NCBI GenBank assembly: GCA_003288255.1
Contig: CP026600.1
Coordinates: 2,294,001 to 2,358,000, forward strand
Direction: 5' to 3'
From: Clostridiaceae bacterium 14S0207
Lineage (GTDB): Bacteria > Bacillota > Clostridia > Clostridiales > Clostridiaceae
Length of the DNA: 64,000 bases
The notes under the pieces were generated by a model. It had not been told where the DNA came from, did not search any database, and saw nothing but the letters and a program-made list of their open reading frames with translations. The position numbers and the translations under genes are program-made. This document shows, piece by piece, positions 48,005-58,081 of this stretch (positions are counted from its first letter, which is position 1; each line of letters starts with the position of its first letter).

Positions 48005-48040
48005 AATGACCAAGCTATAATAAAATATGGCTTAGTCATT
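48005..48040 (-). terminator. Terminator after tRNA-Trp
   Basis: Minus strand AATGACTAAGC pairs with GCTTGGTCATT (one U-G), followed by TTTTAATTTTT. Confidence 0.8.
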
Positions 48041-48071
48041 CAAATGCTGTATCAATTTTTTAAATATTAAC

Positions 48072-48147
48072 TGGCAGGGGCAGCAGGAATCGAACCCGCA
48101 ACCAACGGTTTTGGAGACCGCTACTCTACCAATTGAGCTATACCCCT
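48072..48147 (-). tRNA. trnW: tRNA-Trp (CCA anticodon)
   Basis: 76 nt, CCA end encoded. Acceptor AGGGGTA with TGCCCCT, D-arm GCTCAATTGGTAGAGT, anticodon loop CTCCAAA reading UGG, T-arm GCGGGTTCGATTCCTGC. Monocistronic between the CBS-ACT gene and the FAD oxidoreductase. Confidence 0.97.
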
Positions 48148-48198
48148 AAAAACAATTAACATTATATCATCATTTTTTTTTAAAATCAATATATTTTT

Positions 48199-48231
48199 AA
48201 ATAAAGGAGGATAAAAATTCCTCCTTTATTT
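48199..48231 (-). terminator. Terminator of the CBS-ACT gene
   Basis: 13-bp stem AAATAAAGGAGGA (48199-48211) with 48219-48231, followed by TTAAAAATAT on the minus strand. Confidence 0.8.
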
Positions 48232-48239
48232 AAAACATA

Positions 48240-48860
48240 TTATTGTACTTTAAATCCAGCGTCTTTGACTTTCTTTAATATATCATTAAAATTTTCTGTT
48301 TTTATTCTTACAACAATTTCTTTTACTTCTGTTAAACTTTTGGGATCAACCACAACAAAACTAATAATATCACCATTATTTTCTATTATAATTTTAGAAA
48401 GTTTAGATATTTGTCCTGGAATATCATGGGCAATTACAGATATTCTTTGCCCTCTATTTAAACCAAATAATTCTGTAAATTGCTTAAATACTGCATTATG
48501 AGTTACTATACCTTTAAACTCATTTGCACTATCTATTACAGCCACAAATGGTGTGTTTTCTGTAGCTAAATAATTAGATGCTTCTTCTACTTGTTCCATT
48601 GGGTCTACTTTAGGTACATCAACTCTCATAACATTTTCTACTAAAAACTCTTCCAATAAATTTTTTTTATCTAGATTTTTCTCGAAATAAAAAGTGTAAA
48701 TTCTTTCTTTTGAAATAGTACCGTAGAACTTATCCCCTTCTGCTACAGGAATTGATAAAAACTTATATTCTTCTATAAGTTCTAAGGCTTTCTTGACAGA
48801 GTCCTTAGGTGTTACTGTTACTAACTTTTCTTTAGATAACATTAAATTATTAACAAACAT
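48240..48860 (-). CDS. CBS-pair and ACT domain protein
   Basis: 206 residues. Tandem CBS domains (about 6-125; LSIPVAEGDKFYGTISKERI in the first, FVAVIDSANEFKGIVTHNAV in the second) followed by an ACT-like domain (about 135-205, ISVIAHDIPGQISKLSKIII). CBS pairs bind adenine nucleotides; ACT domains bind amino acids or similar ligands. There is no enzymatic domain, so it is a sensor or adaptor whose partner cannot be read here. Similar stand-alone CBS-ACT proteins occur across clostridia. Confidence 0.8.
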   Translation of the reverse strand: MFVNNLMLSKEKLVTVTPKDSVKKALELIEEYKFLSIPVAEGDKFYGTISKERIYTFYFEKNLDKKNLLEEFLVENVMRVDVPKVDPMEQVEEASNYLATENTPFVAVIDSANEFKGIVTHNAVFKQFTELFGLNRGQRISVIAHDIPGQISKLSKIIIENNGDIISFVVVDPKSLTEVKEIVVRIKTENFNDILKKVKDAGFKVQ

Positions 48861-49176
48861 TTATGACCCTCCTTTATAAATCCTTTTAAACTTATTATAA
48901 CTTATTAACCTCATATTGCCTATATTATTTGAATAATATTTTTAATTTTCCAAGAATTATGACCAAGATTAAAATTTGTTAATTTTAAAGTTTTATATAA
49001 AACTTTAATACTTATTTTAACAAATCATATTAAACCATATAATTAATATTTTATGCATATAGTTAATATATTATGACTATATACTATATGATAAAATTAT
49101 ATATATTGCTTTATATTTAATAGAATACTTAACTTTTTTTATTAATTAGGATAAAATAATATACAGAGGTGAGATA
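48861..49176. other. 316-nt divergent spacer, CBS-ACT gene/tsaE
   Basis: AT-rich. Contains a 20-bp perfect palindrome AAAGTTTTATATAAAACTTT (48987-49006) and several TATA-like boxes at 49040-49130 that must include the tsaE promoter. No RNA gene or small ORF is supported. Confidence 0.4.
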
Positions 49177-49638
49177 ATGAAATTTTTAGTTAACTCAGTT
49201 GAAGAAACTTTCAATTTAGGTGTTAAATTAGGTAAAACATGTAATAGCGGCGATATCATTTGCTTAATCGGAGATTTAGGAACTGGAAAAACTCATTTAA
49301 CCAAAGGAATAGCGAAGGGATTAAACATAGATGAACATATTACAAGCCCAACTTTCACTATTGTTAATGAATATGACGGGAGATTAAAATTATATCATTT
49401 TGATGTTTATAGAGTAAATGATCCTGATGAAATAGAGGCCATAGGTTTTGATGAATACATATTTAGTGATGGTATTTCTATAATTGAATGGGCTAATTAT
49501 ATAGAAGACCTAATCCCTAAAGAAGATGCTCTATACATATATGTAAATAAGTGTGATGAGCTTACTCCTAATAAACGTCAAATCAATATAGAATATACAA
49601 ACAAAAAATATGACTACATAAAGGAGATAAGATTATGA
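49177..49638 (+). CDS. tsaE: tRNA t6A ATPase TsaE
   Basis: 153 residues. ATPase subunit of the t6A complex with TsaB and TsaD. Walker A GDLGTGKTHLTKGIAKGL (about 32-49), ITSPTFTIVNEY (about 56-67), YHFDVYRV, and SIIEWANY (about 107-114). GAGGTGAG precedes the ATG. Its stop overlaps the tsaB start by 4 nt (ATGA). Confidence 0.96.
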   Translation: MKFLVNSVEETFNLGVKLGKTCNSGDIICLIGDLGTGKTHLTKGIAKGLNIDEHITSPTFTIVNEYDGRLKLYHFDVYRVNDPDEIEAIGFDEYIFSDGISIIEWANYIEDLIPKEDALYIYVNKCDELTPNKRQINIEYTNKKYDYIKEIRL

Positions 49639-50348
49639 AGATTTTAAGTTTTGATTCTGCCACACAAAGTGCAACTTGTGCATTAATTGAAGATGAAAAA
49701 CTATTAGGTGAGATAACTTTTAACTATAAAAAACAACATTCAGTTTTAATTATGTCTATGATAGATACACTTTTAACTAACACAGAAACCCATATTGCTG
49801 ATATAGATGGATTTGCAATTTCAAAAGGTCCTGGCTCCTTTACTGGACTTAGAATTGGCATGGCAACTTTTAAAGGAATATGTAATGGATTAAATAAACC
49901 TTTGATTGGTATATCTTCTTTAGATGCACTAGCTTATAATCTAGCATATACTGATGGGATTATATGTCCTATATTAGATGCTCTTAGAAATAATGTATAT
50001 ACTGCTATTTATAAATTTGAAAATGGTACTTTGGTAAAATTAGATGATTATTCTTGTACTTCTATTGAAGAATTAATTGAAAAACTTAATGATTACAAAT
50101 GTAATATTACATTTATCGGTGATGGTACATATAAATTCAAAGAACTTTTAAGTTCAAAGTTAAGCAACGTATTCTTCGCACCTACTAGTTTAAATGTAGT
50201 TAAAGCTTCTTCTTTAGGTGAACTTGGATTACAACATTTAAAAGATAACAATATAGATGATATATATTCATTGGCACCTATATATCTTAGAAAATCTCAG
50301 GCTGAAAGAGAATATGAAGAAAAATATCATAAAGGAGTTGAGGATTAA
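49635..50348 (+). CDS. tsaB: tRNA t6A complex protein TsaB
   Basis: 237 residues. Inactive ASKHA-fold paralogue of TsaD, scaffold of the t6A complex. ILSFDSATQSATCALI start, ISKGPGSFTGLRIGMATFKGI (in the first 85 residues), LDALRNNVYTAIY (about 115-127), and a C-terminal PIYLRKSQAEREYEEK. Overlaps tsaE by 4 nt and precedes rimI by 2 nt, the common tsaE-tsaB-rimI order. Confidence 0.96.
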   Translation: MKILSFDSATQSATCALIEDEKLLGEITFNYKKQHSVLIMSMIDTLLTNTETHIADIDGFAISKGPGSFTGLRIGMATFKGICNGLNKPLIGISSLDALAYNLAYTDGIICPILDALRNNVYTAIYKFENGTLVKLDDYSCTSIEELIEKLNDYKCNITFIGDGTYKFKELLSSKLSNVFFAPTSLNVVKASSLGELGLQHLKDNNIDDIYSLAPIYLRKSQAEREYEEKYHKGVED

Positions 50349-50350
50349 CA

Positions 50351-50806
50351 ATGTCTTCAAATACCTTTACATATACTACTATGACTCATGAAGATTTAAA
50401 CCAAGTATATGAAATAAATAAGCTTAGTTTAAAAACTCCTTGGAGTATAAATTCTTTAGAAGATGAATTTTCAAATAACTTTTCACATTATATAACTTGC
50501 AAAGATTCTACAGGAAAAATTTTAGGCTTTGGTGGTATATGGATAATACATGGCGAAGGACAGATTACTAATATAGCTGTTCACCCTAATTTTAGAAGAA
50601 ATGGAATAGCTTCAAGAATCCTTGAAGAATTAAAAACTCTTTGCCAAAAAGAAAACTGTAATGCTATTACTTTAGAAGTTCGAAGTTCTAATATTCCTGC
50701 TCAAACTCTTTACATAAAAGAGGGTTTTAAAAATGAAGGCATTAGGAAAAATTTCTATTCTAATCCGAAAGAAGATGCCCTAATTATGTGGTGTTATGAT
50801 TTATAA
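50351..50806 (+). CDS. rimI: Ribosomal protein S18 alanine N-acetyltransferase RimI
   Basis: 151 residues, GNAT fold. Acetylates the N-terminal Ala of S18. Acetyl-CoA loop VHPNFRRNGIASRILEEL (about 78-95), then LEVRSSNIPAQTLYIKEGF (about 107-125), typical of RimI. Third gene of tsaE-tsaB-rimI, followed by a terminator. Confidence 0.93.
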   Translation: MSSNTFTYTTMTHEDLNQVYEINKLSLKTPWSINSLEDEFSNNFSHYITCKDSTGKILGFGGIWIIHGEGQITNIAVHPNFRRNGIASRILEELKTLCQKENCNAITLEVRSSNIPAQTLYIKEGFKNEGIRKNFYSNPKEDALIMWCYDL

Positions 50807-50807
50807 A

Positions 50808-50842
50808 AAAAAGCTATCCATATTTTTATGAGATAGCTTTTT
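50808..50842. terminator. Bidirectional terminator, rimI/ribU
   Basis: 11-bp stem AAAAAGCTATC (50808-50818) with 50832-50842, between the convergent stops. Confidence 0.8.
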
Positions 50843-50853
50843 ATATTTATTAT

Positions 50854-51495
50854 TTATGCACTTATTTTATTCTTGCTCTTTATTCGTTCTTTTTGAATAA
50901 TTGGATTTAGACTTTTATGAAGAACTAAATATACTGATGATACTATAAGTCCTTTTAATAAATTAAACGGTATGATTGCCCAATAAATTAATGTTTTAAA
51001 ATCTACTACATTATGGTTTACTTTTTTAGCAAATTGTACAAAGGCATCTATTGGCGCCCCCATTCCCCTAGCATAAAGTGGGATAAATACATAGTAATTT
51101 AATATACCGGCAGCTAAAGACATTACTATAGTTCCTATAACAAGTCCTAGTATCAACGATTTTACATTTTTCTTCTTGTCGTACATAAAACTTGCTATAA
51201 ATATTAAAAACATACCTACTGTAAAATTAGCTATTTCTCCAACTCCAGCAGTTCCTGTACCAAATACTATTATCTTTAAAATGTTTTTAAATAATATTAT
51301 TAAAACTCCAGATACTGGCCCAAGAGCCAAGCCACCTAATAACGCTGGGATATCACTAATATCCAACTTTAAAAAACTTGGAAATAAAAAAGTTAATGCA
51401 AATTCTAATTTCATTAAAATCATAGCTATTACAGAAAGCATAGCTATTTTAATTAATGTGTTAATACTAAACTTTGTTTTCTTATTTTTTTCCAT
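50854..51495 (-). CDS. ribU: Riboflavin ECF transporter S component RibU
   Basis: 213 residues from the ATG at 51495; the in-frame ATG at 51504 touches the GGGGGA ribosome-binding site. Six hydrophobic segments. Binds riboflavin and works with a shared energy-coupling module (not in the window). Seen: FLKLDISDIPALLGGLALGP (about 37-56), a RibU-typical segment after TM1, and KNILKIIVFGTGTAGVGEIANF (two parts, about 64-85). Direct control by the FMN riboswitch upstream supports the substrate. Confidence 0.94.
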   Translation of the reverse strand: MEKNKKTKFSINTLIKIAMLSVIAMILMKLEFALTFLFPSFLKLDISDIPALLGGLALGPVSGVLIILFKNILKIIVFGTGTAGVGEIANFTVGMFLIFIASFMYDKKKNVKSLILGLVIGTIVMSLAAGILNYYVFIPLYARGMGAPIDAFVQFAKKVNHNVVDFKTLIYWAIIPFNLLKGLIVSSVYLVLHKSLNPIIQKERIKSKNKISA

Positions 51496-51552
51496 AAACT
51501 TCATTCCCCCATTAAAAGATATTCATCTTTCAGGGTGTGAGGTACATATACA

Positions 51553-51582
51553 TAAAAAAGCCCTGATTTATAAAATCAGGGC
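51553..51582 (-). terminator. FMN riboswitch terminator
   Basis: 10-bp stem GCCCTGATTT with 51573-51582 and a 3-nt loop, then TTTTTT on the minus strand. The first arm (minus GCCCTGA) can pair instead with TCAGGGC at the 5' end of the aptamer, giving an antiterminator. Confidence 0.88.
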
Positions 51583-51603
51583 GCAAATACATAATATACC
51601 TAT

Positions 51604-51711
51604 CTTCTTTCATCCAGACTATACTGTTGGCTTTGGAATTACACCAAATCTGCCATTATGGCTCGCGGGCTTTACCGCCAGTGGGGAATTACACCCCGCC
51701 CTGAAGAATTT
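51604..51711 (-). ncRNA. FMN riboswitch (RFN element)
   Basis: Minus strand: CTTCAGGGCGGGGTG, AATTCCCCACTGGCGGTA, AGCCCGCGAGC, GATTTGGTG, AATTCCAAAGCC, AACAGT, TAGTCTGGATG and GAAGAAG closing P1: the full RFN consensus. High FMN should terminate transcription before ribU. Confidence 0.97.
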
Positions 51712-51736
51712 TAAGTTTTATTAACTTTTCAAAAAT

Positions 51737-51765
51737 ATTATACTATTTATAACAAATTTTATCAA
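51737..51765 (-). promoter_or_regulatory. ribU promoter
   Basis: Minus strand TTGATA (51760-51765), 17 nt, TATAAT (51737-51742). Confidence 0.8.
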
Positions 51766-51794
51766 TAGATTTTATTACATTTATTTTTTTAATT

Positions 51795-53957
51795 TTACTC
51801 TTTCATAGTTAGTGAAATTCTTCCCCTCTTTTCATCTACTGAAAGAACTTTTACTTTTACTATATCTCCTACCTTTACTACATCTAATGGATGCTTTACA
51901 AATTTATCCGCAAGTTGACTTAAATGAACTAATCCATCTTGATGTACTCCAATATCAACAAAGGCACCAAAATCAGCTACATTTCTAACTGTTCCCATAA
52001 GTTCCATACCAGGTTTTAACTGACTTAATTCTAATACTCCTGTTTTAAATATAGGTCTTGGTAGTTCCTCTCTTGGATCTCTACCTGGCTTTTTAAGCTC
52101 TTTTATAATATCCTGTAACGTAGGAATTCCAATTTCTATTTTTTCACTTAGCTCTTCTAAACTAAAATTCTTAACTCTTTCATCAATATCCTTTAATCCA
52201 GAATTATTTAATTCTTCTTTAGAGTATCCTAATAGTTCTAAAAGTTTTTTAGCTCCCTTATAAGATTCTGGATGCACACTTGTATTATCTAAATGTTCTT
52301 TTCCTTCCATAACCCTTAAAAATCCCGCACATTGTTCAAATGCTTTATCCCCTAGCCTTTTTACTTTTTTAAGTTGTGCTCTACTAGTAAATTTACCATT
52401 TTCCTCTCTATATGCTACAATGTTTTTGGCTATGGTACTATTTACCCCTGAAACATATGATAATAACGATGGTGTAGCTATATTTAAATCTACTCCTACA
52501 TTATTAACAGCATCTTCAACTATACCTTTTAAAGACTCTTCTAACTTCTTTTGAGTAACATCATGTTGATATTGTCCTACCCCTAAAGATTTAGGATCTA
52601 TCTTTACTAGTTCTGCAAGAGGATCTTGAAGTCTTCTTCCAATAGATATGGCACCTCTTAATGATACATTAATATCAGGATATTCCTTTGTAGCTAATTC
52701 AGACGCTGAATATACAGATGCACCTGCCTCAGAAACTATTACATAATAAACATCCTTATTTTTTTCTTCTTTTACCTTTTTAATAAGTTCTCCAATAAGT
52801 TCCTCTGATTCTCTACAGGCTGTTCCATTACCTAATGAAATTATATCTACATCATATTTATATATTAAATCTTTTAATATATTAATAGCCTTTTCTTTAT
52901 CATCCTTTGGAAGTGTCGCATATACTGTTTCTGTAGATAATACCTTTCCTGTTTCATCTAAAACAGCTATTTTACAACCTGTTCTAAATCCTGGATCATA
53001 ACCTAAAACTATTTTCTTTTTGATTGGTGGTTGCATTAATAAAGACTTTAAATTCTCTTTAAAAATTTGAATTGCACCTATCTCGCCTTTTTCTGTAAGT
53101 TCATTTCGTATTTCTCTTTCAATAGATGGATATATCAGTCTTTTTAAAGAATCTTTTACACTTTCTTCTATGTATTTATCTAAAATATTGTTATTTGTTT
53201 TTACATTTTGTAATATATAATTTAATATTCTATCTTCATCGGCTAATATCTTAACACTAATTACGTCTTCCTTTTCACCCCTATTTATAGCTAAAATTCT
53301 ATGAGAAGGTATATTTTTAATACTTTCACTATAATCATAATACATTTCATACGGAGTAGGTTCCTCTTCTTTAGAAGACTTCTTACATTGTATTATTCCC
53401 TCTTTTTTAACTAATTCTCTTATCCACTTTCTAAATTTAGCTTCATCAGATATTTTCTCTGCAATAATATCTTGAGCACCTTTCAATGCCTCTTCTGTGT
53501 TAGCAACTCCCTTTTCTTCATTTACATACTTACTAGCCAATACTTGTATATCTTCTATTGTTTTACCACTTAAAATTGTTTCTGCTAAAGGTTTTAATCC
53601 TTTTTCTACTGCAATAGTCGCTCTTGTTCTCTTCTTTTGCTTATATGGTCTATATAAATCTTCAACTTCTGTAAGAGTTTGCGAATTTAAAATCTTACCT
53701 TTTAATTCATCATTTAATTTCCCTTGTTCCTCAATAGACTTAAGCACTGTATCTTTTCTTTCACTAAGATTTCTTAAATATTTTAATCTATCATATATTT
53801 CTCTTAAAGTTACATCACTTAATCCTCCAGTTCTCTCTTTTCTATATCTAGCTATAAAAGGAACTGTAGCGCCTTCATCTAACATCGTAATAACATTTTC
53901 TATTTGAAAACTTTTTACATTAAATTCTTTACATAAAATTTCTAATATACTACTCAT
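51795..53957 (-). CDS. tex: Tex-family S1 RNA-binding protein
   Basis: 720 residues from the ATG at 53957 (MSSILEILCKEF). Nucleic-acid-binding protein linked to transcription. Seen: VPFIARYRKERTGGLSD (about 32-48), a YqgF-like domain with LGYDPGFRTGCKIAVLD (about 325-341), ISLGNGTACRESEEL, SIGRRLQDPLAELVKIDPKSLGVGQYQHD (two parts, about 440-470), two HhH motifs, and a C-terminal S1 domain (GTVRNVADFGAFVDIGVHQDG, two parts, about 650-670). Unusually, the only good GGAGG (53989-53993) is 31 nt from the ATG; see findings. 48 nt after prfB. Confidence 0.94.
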   Translation of the reverse strand: MSSILEILCKEFNVKSFQIENVITMLDEGATVPFIARYRKERTGGLSDVTLREIYDRLKYLRNLSERKDTVLKSIEEQGKLNDELKGKILNSQTLTEVEDLYRPYKQKKRTRATIAVEKGLKPLAETILSGKTIEDIQVLASKYVNEEKGVANTEEALKGAQDIIAEKISDEAKFRKWIRELVKKEGIIQCKKSSKEEEPTPYEMYYDYSESIKNIPSHRILAINRGEKEDVISVKILADEDRILNYILQNVKTNNNILDKYIEESVKDSLKRLIYPSIEREIRNELTEKGEIGAIQIFKENLKSLLMQPPIKKKIVLGYDPGFRTGCKIAVLDETGKVLSTETVYATLPKDDKEKAINILKDLIYKYDVDIISLGNGTACRESEELIGELIKKVKEEKNKDVYYVIVSEAGASVYSASELATKEYPDINVSLRGAISIGRRLQDPLAELVKIDPKSLGVGQYQHDVTQKKLEESLKGIVEDAVNNVGVDLNIATPSLLSYVSGVNSTIAKNIVAYREENGKFTSRAQLKKVKRLGDKAFEQCAGFLRVMEGKEHLDNTSVHPESYKGAKKLLELLGYSKEELNNSGLKDIDERVKNFSLEELSEKIEIGIPTLQDIIKELKKPGRDPREELPRPIFKTGVLELSQLKPGMELMGTVRNVADFGAFVDIGVHQDGLVHLSQLADKFVKHPLDVVKVGDIVKVKVLSVDEKRGRISLTMKE

Positions 53958-54004
53958 ATGCACACTAAGGCAATTTTAATCTTGCCATCCTCCTTCTTCT
54001 TTCT

Positions 54005-55115
54005 CTACTTTACATCCTTTTCTAAAAATGCGTTTATAAACATATCAATTTCACCATCCATAACTGCATTTACATTAGATGTTTCCACACCATTTCTATG
54101 GTCTTTAACTAAATTATAAGGATGGAATACATAAGACCTTATTTGACTTCCCCAACTAATATCTTTTAATTCTCCACTTAAATCCTCAATTTTTTCTTTA
54201 TGTGCTAATTCTTTTAATGCAATCAATTTTGCCTTTAACATTTTAAGTGCTGTATCTTTATTTGTAAATTGACTTCTCTCACTTTGACATTGTACAATAA
54301 CTCCGGTAGGTATATGTGTTATTCTTATAGCGGATTCTGTTTTATTAACATGTTGCCCACCAGCGCCACTTGCTCTATAAGTATCTATTTTCAAATCTTG
54401 CATATTAATTTCAATATTATCTTGTTCATCTCTAAGTTCAGGCAGTACTTCACAAGATGCAAAAGATGTTTGTCTTTTGCCATTAGCATTATAAGGTGAA
54501 ATTCTTACTAATCTATGGACACCTTTTTCTGCTTTTAAATATCCATATGCGAAGTCTCCTATCACCTTTAATGTAACACCTTTAATACCAGCCTCATCTG
54601 CTGGTATATAATCTAAAACCTGCATTTTAAACCCTTTTTTATCACACCATCTTGAATACATCCTATAAAGCATTTCTGTCCAATCTTGTGCATCATTACC
54701 TCCAACTCCTGTATGAAGAGTTAGAATTGCATTATTCCTATCATACTCACCAGAAAGTAATGTTTCTATCTTTAATTGTTCATATAGTTTATTTAACTCT
54801 TTAAGTTCTTTTTTTATTTCACTATAAGATTCTTCATCATTTTCTTCAATACTAAGTTCTGCTAACATTTTAAGATCATCTATCCTAAATTTTAAATCCT
54901 TATATCGTTCAATTTTATCTTTTATGTTTTTAGCCTCTACTGTTACTTCTCCAGCTTTTTTTATATCATTCCAAAAACTTGGTTGTTGCATAACGCTTTC
55001 AAGTTCTGAAAGTCTAATCTGCATTCTATCTAAGTCAAAGTGAAACACTCATTTCATTCACATCATTAACTAATACAGTTATCTCACTTAAAATTTCTTC
55101 TAATTTAATTAACAA
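54005..55115 (-). CDS. prfB: Peptide chain release factor 2, with programmed +1 frameshift
   Basis: The gene is in two frames. Frame 1 runs from a TTG (55115, about 6 nt after AGAGGTG) through 26 codons (LIKLEEILSE... ...NEMSVSL) to an in-frame TGA at 55037-55035. The slip site CTTTGAC (55040-55034) is the classic RF2 +1 site; after the shift reading continues DLDRMQIRLSELE to 54005, 344 more codons. RF2 decodes UGA and UAA, so the TGA is autoregulatory. Seen: codon-recognition region and the peptidyl-release GGQ in DTYRASGAGGQHVNKTESAI (about 245-264 of the product). The internal Shine-Dalgarno before the slip site is weak (GAGTG). Not a pseudogene. Confidence 0.93.
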
Positions 55116-55188
55116 AGTCAACACCTCTTTTCATGGAATAAACATATTATATCATATAAAATATTATCTTAAATACTTATAGAATAAA

Positions 55189-55223
55189 TTAAAGTAGGTG
55201 AAACCATTCTTCACCTACTTTAA
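55189..55223. terminator. Terminator of secA
   Basis: 14-bp stem TTAAAGTAGGTGAA (55189-55202) with 55210-55223, between the secA stop and prfB. Confidence 0.75.
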
Positions 55224-55236
55224 TTTTTATTTTTTA

Positions 55237-57768
55237 TTATTGAAATTTTCCACAACAATTTTTGTATTTTTTTCCTGATCCACATGGACAAAGATCATTT
55301 CTACCTACTCTATTTTCTTTTCTAATAGGTTCTTGCTTTAGATCTTCTTCTCCATGACTAGTATTAGTTACTGTAGCAACTCTTTCTCTTTGAATGTTTT
55401 CATGAACTTGAACATGGAATAAATATTTAATTGTTTCAACTTTAATATTCCAAATCATTTCATTAAACATATCTGTTCCTTCAAATTGATATGCTTGAAC
55501 TGGATCCTGTTGTTTATATGCTCTTAATCCTATACCTTGTCTTAAATGATCCATACTATCTATATGATCCATCCATTTAGAATCAACAACTTTTAAAAGT
55601 ATAATTCTTTCGATTTCTCTTAAATTCTTTGGACTATTATCTTCTTCGTCATCTGTTCCTTGAAGTTCTCTTTCTTTTTGATTGTATAAATCTAATGCTA
55701 CATTAATTAATTCTTCTTTTATTTCATCTATACCTTTTTTACCTAATTCTTCTGGATTAATCATATCCCTTGGTAAGAAAATATCCTCTAAATATGTTAT
55801 AAGCTTTTCTATACTTTCATCATATTTTTCATCATCTACTTGAAGAACATGAGAATCTACAGCTACAGAAATTACATCCTTTATCATACTAATAATTTGT
55901 TCTTTTAAGTTTTCACCTTCTAAAACTTCAGCTCTTTGCTTATAGATTATAGTTCTTTGTTGATTCATAACATCATCATACTGTAATACATTTTTTCTTA
56001 TGTCAAAGTTATTTCCTTCAACTTTCTTTTGAGCACTCTCTATAGCATTTGAAACCATTTTACTTTCTATAGCCTCATCATCTAATCCTAATCTACCTAC
56101 AACAGCTTGAAGCTTATCTGAACCAAATATTCTCATTAAATCATCTTCTAAAGAAACATAGAATCTTGATTGTCCTGGATCTCCTTGACGTCCTGAACGT
56201 CCTCTTAACTGATTATCTATACGTCTTGATTCATGTCTTTCTGTACCTATTACCTTTAATCCGCCAACTTCAGCTATATCATCTGAAAGTTTAATATCAG
56301 TACCACGTCCTGCCATATTAGTTGCTATAGTAACCATTCCTCTTTCACCAGCATGAGATACTATTTCAGCTTCTTTTTCATGGTATTTTGCATTTAATAC
56401 TTGATGTGGTACACCTTTTTTCTTTAATAATGATGATAATAATTCTGATTTTTCTATACTAACAGTACCAACTAATATAGGTTGCCCTTTTTTATTAGTT
56501 TCAGCAATTTCTTCAACTATAGCATTATACTTAGCTCTCTGAGTTTTAAAAACTAGATCTGGCATATCTTTTCTTGCTATAGGTTTATTAGTAGGAATTT
56601 CTATAACGTCCAAACCATAAATCTCTCTAAATTCTATTTCCTCAGTTTTAGCTGTACCTGTCATACCAGCTAATTTTTCATACATTCTAAAGAAGTTCTG
56701 GAATGTTATACTTGCTAAAGTCTTTGATTCTTTTTCTACTTTGACACCCTCTTTAGCCTCTATAGCTTGATGAAGTCCATCACTATATCTTCTACCTTCC
56801 ATTAATCTTCCTGTAAATTCATCAACTATTACAACTTCGCCATCTTTTACCATATAATCTTTATCTCTCTTCATATGATAATTAGCTTTTAATCCTTGAA
56901 CTATATGATGCTGTATCATCATATTTTCTGCATCTGCATAGTTATCTAATTTAAAAAATTGCTCTGCCTTTTTAATCCCTGTTTCAGTTAAAATAACAGA
57001 GTTAGCCTTTTCATCTAATTCATAATCTTTTTCATTTAATGTTTTAACAAATAAATCCGCAACTTTATAAAATTCAGTAGACTTATCACCTTCACCTGAA
57101 ATAATAAGAGGTGTTCTAGCTTCGTCTATTAAAACTGAGTCTACTTCATCCACTATACAATAATTTAAATATCTTTGAACTTTTTCTTCCTTATATATAA
57201 CCATATTATCTTTTAGATAATCAAACCCAAATTCGTTATTAGTTCCATAAGTAATATCAGAACCATATGCCTCTCTTCTTTGATCAGTATTTAACCCATG
57301 TAATATAACACCTACTGTAAGACCTAAATAATTATATAGTTGACCCATCCATTCACTATCTCTTTTGGCAAGATAATCGTTTACTGTAATTACATGAACA
57401 CCTTTCCCTGTTAATGCATTTAAATACGTAGGAAGAGTAGCTACTAATGTTTTACCTTCTCCTGTTTTCATCTCAGCAATTCTTCCTTGATGAAGAACTA
57501 TACCCCCAATTAATTGTACCCTAAAATGTTTCATTCCCAGAACACGCCATGAAGCCTCTCTAACTACAGCGAAAGCTTCTGGTAGTATATCATCTAAAGT
57601 TTCTCCTTTAGCTAATCTTTCTTTAAACTCTAAAGTTTTATTTTTTAATTCTTCTTCACTTAATTTACCCATAGCTTCCTCATATGAATCTATTTTATTA
57701 ACTATAGGTAATATTTTTTTTACCTGCCTATCACTATATGTACCAAAAATTTTTTCATAAAGCTTCAT
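55237..57768 (-). CDS. secA: Preprotein translocase ATPase SecA
   Basis: 843 residues from the ATG at 57768 ([15 protein letters not shown]); the open frame extends upstream, but GAGG is spaced for this ATG. Drives protein export through SecYEG. Seen: [20 protein letters not shown] (about 98-117), [20 protein letters not shown] (about 202-221), [10 protein letters not shown], the [20 protein letters not shown] arginine-finger region, and the C-terminal zinc motif [13 protein letters not shown]. Single-gene transcript. Confidence 0.97.
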   Translation of the reverse strand: MKLYEKIFGTYSDRQVKKILPIVNKIDSYEEAMGKLSEEELKNKTLEFKERLAKGETLDDILPEAFAVVREASWRVLGMKHFRVQLIGGIVLHQGRIAEMKTGEGKTLVATLPTYLNALTGKGVHVITVNDYLAKRDSEWMGQLYNYLGLTVGVILHGLNTDQRREAYGSDITYGTNNEFGFDYLKDNMVIYKEEKVQRYLNYCIVDEVDSVLIDEARTPLIISGEGDKSTEFYKVADLFVKTLNEKDYELDEKANSVILTETGIKKAEQFFKLDNYADAENMMIQHHIVQGLKANYHMKRDKDYMVKDGEVVIVDEFTGRLMEGRRYSDGLHQAIEAKEGVKVEKESKTLASITFQNFFRMYEKLAGMTGTAKTEEIEFREIYGLDVIEIPTNKPIARKDMPDLVFKTQRAKYNAIVEEIAETNKKGQPILVGTVSIEKSELLSSLLKKKGVPHQVLNAKYHEKEAEIVSHAGERGMVTIATNMAGRGTDIKLSDDIAEVGGLKVIGTERHESRRIDNQLRGRSGRQGDPGQSRFYVSLEDDLMRIFGSDKLQAVVGRLGLDDEAIESKMVSNAIESAQKKVEGNNFDIRKNVLQYDDVMNQQRTIIYKQRAEVLEGENLKEQIISMIKDVISVAVDSHVLQVDDEKYDESIEKLITYLEDIFLPRDMINPEELGKKGIDEIKEELINVALDLYNQKERELQGTDDEEDNSPKNLREIERIILLKVVDSKWMDHIDSMDHLRQGIGLRAYKQQDPVQAYQFEGTDMFNEMIWNIKVETIKYLFHVQVHENIQRERVATVTNTSHGEEDLKQEPIRKENRVGRNDLCPCGSGKKYKNCCGKFQ

Positions 57769-57904
57769 ACTTCGCCATCCTCGCAATCTTATTCCATTAT
57801 TATTTTAAAATATCTTTTACTCTACTTTTATTAACTCTTTATCTATATTTCTTATTATAATTTTAAATTATATCATTTAAAATTTTACTATTCAACTTTA
57901 TTAG

Positions 57905-57960
57905 TTTAGAATAAACTTTTTACAGTTTATTCTAAATAATATTTATAAATTATTTAGAAT
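57905..57960 (-). repeat. Three-arm overlapping inverted repeats upstream of secA
   Basis: 57905-57917 pairs with 57924-57936 (13 bp), and 57929-57940 pairs with 57949-57960 (12 bp); both perfect. The shared segment 57929-57936 means the two hairpins exclude each other. The rest of 57769-58132 is AT-rich, without RNA gene or ORF that I can support apart from the hpf terminator. Confidence 0.6.
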
Positions 57961-58081
57961 GTTCTATTTTATAATATATTATAAAAGTATTAATGTAAAT
58001 ATATTCAATTATAAAATTTGCATTAACATTATTTACTTATTACAGTTTTTTAACCAAAATTTTCTTAATATTGTAATTAAA

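Noticed and set aside
51176-51724. 182-codon plus-strand frame
   Set aside because: It is antisense to ribU and to the whole FMN riboswitch, whose conservation explains the sequence.
54005-55048. prfB as a truncated gene or pseudogene
   Set aside because: The upstream frame with CTTTGAC and TGA is the standard RF2 programmed frameshift.
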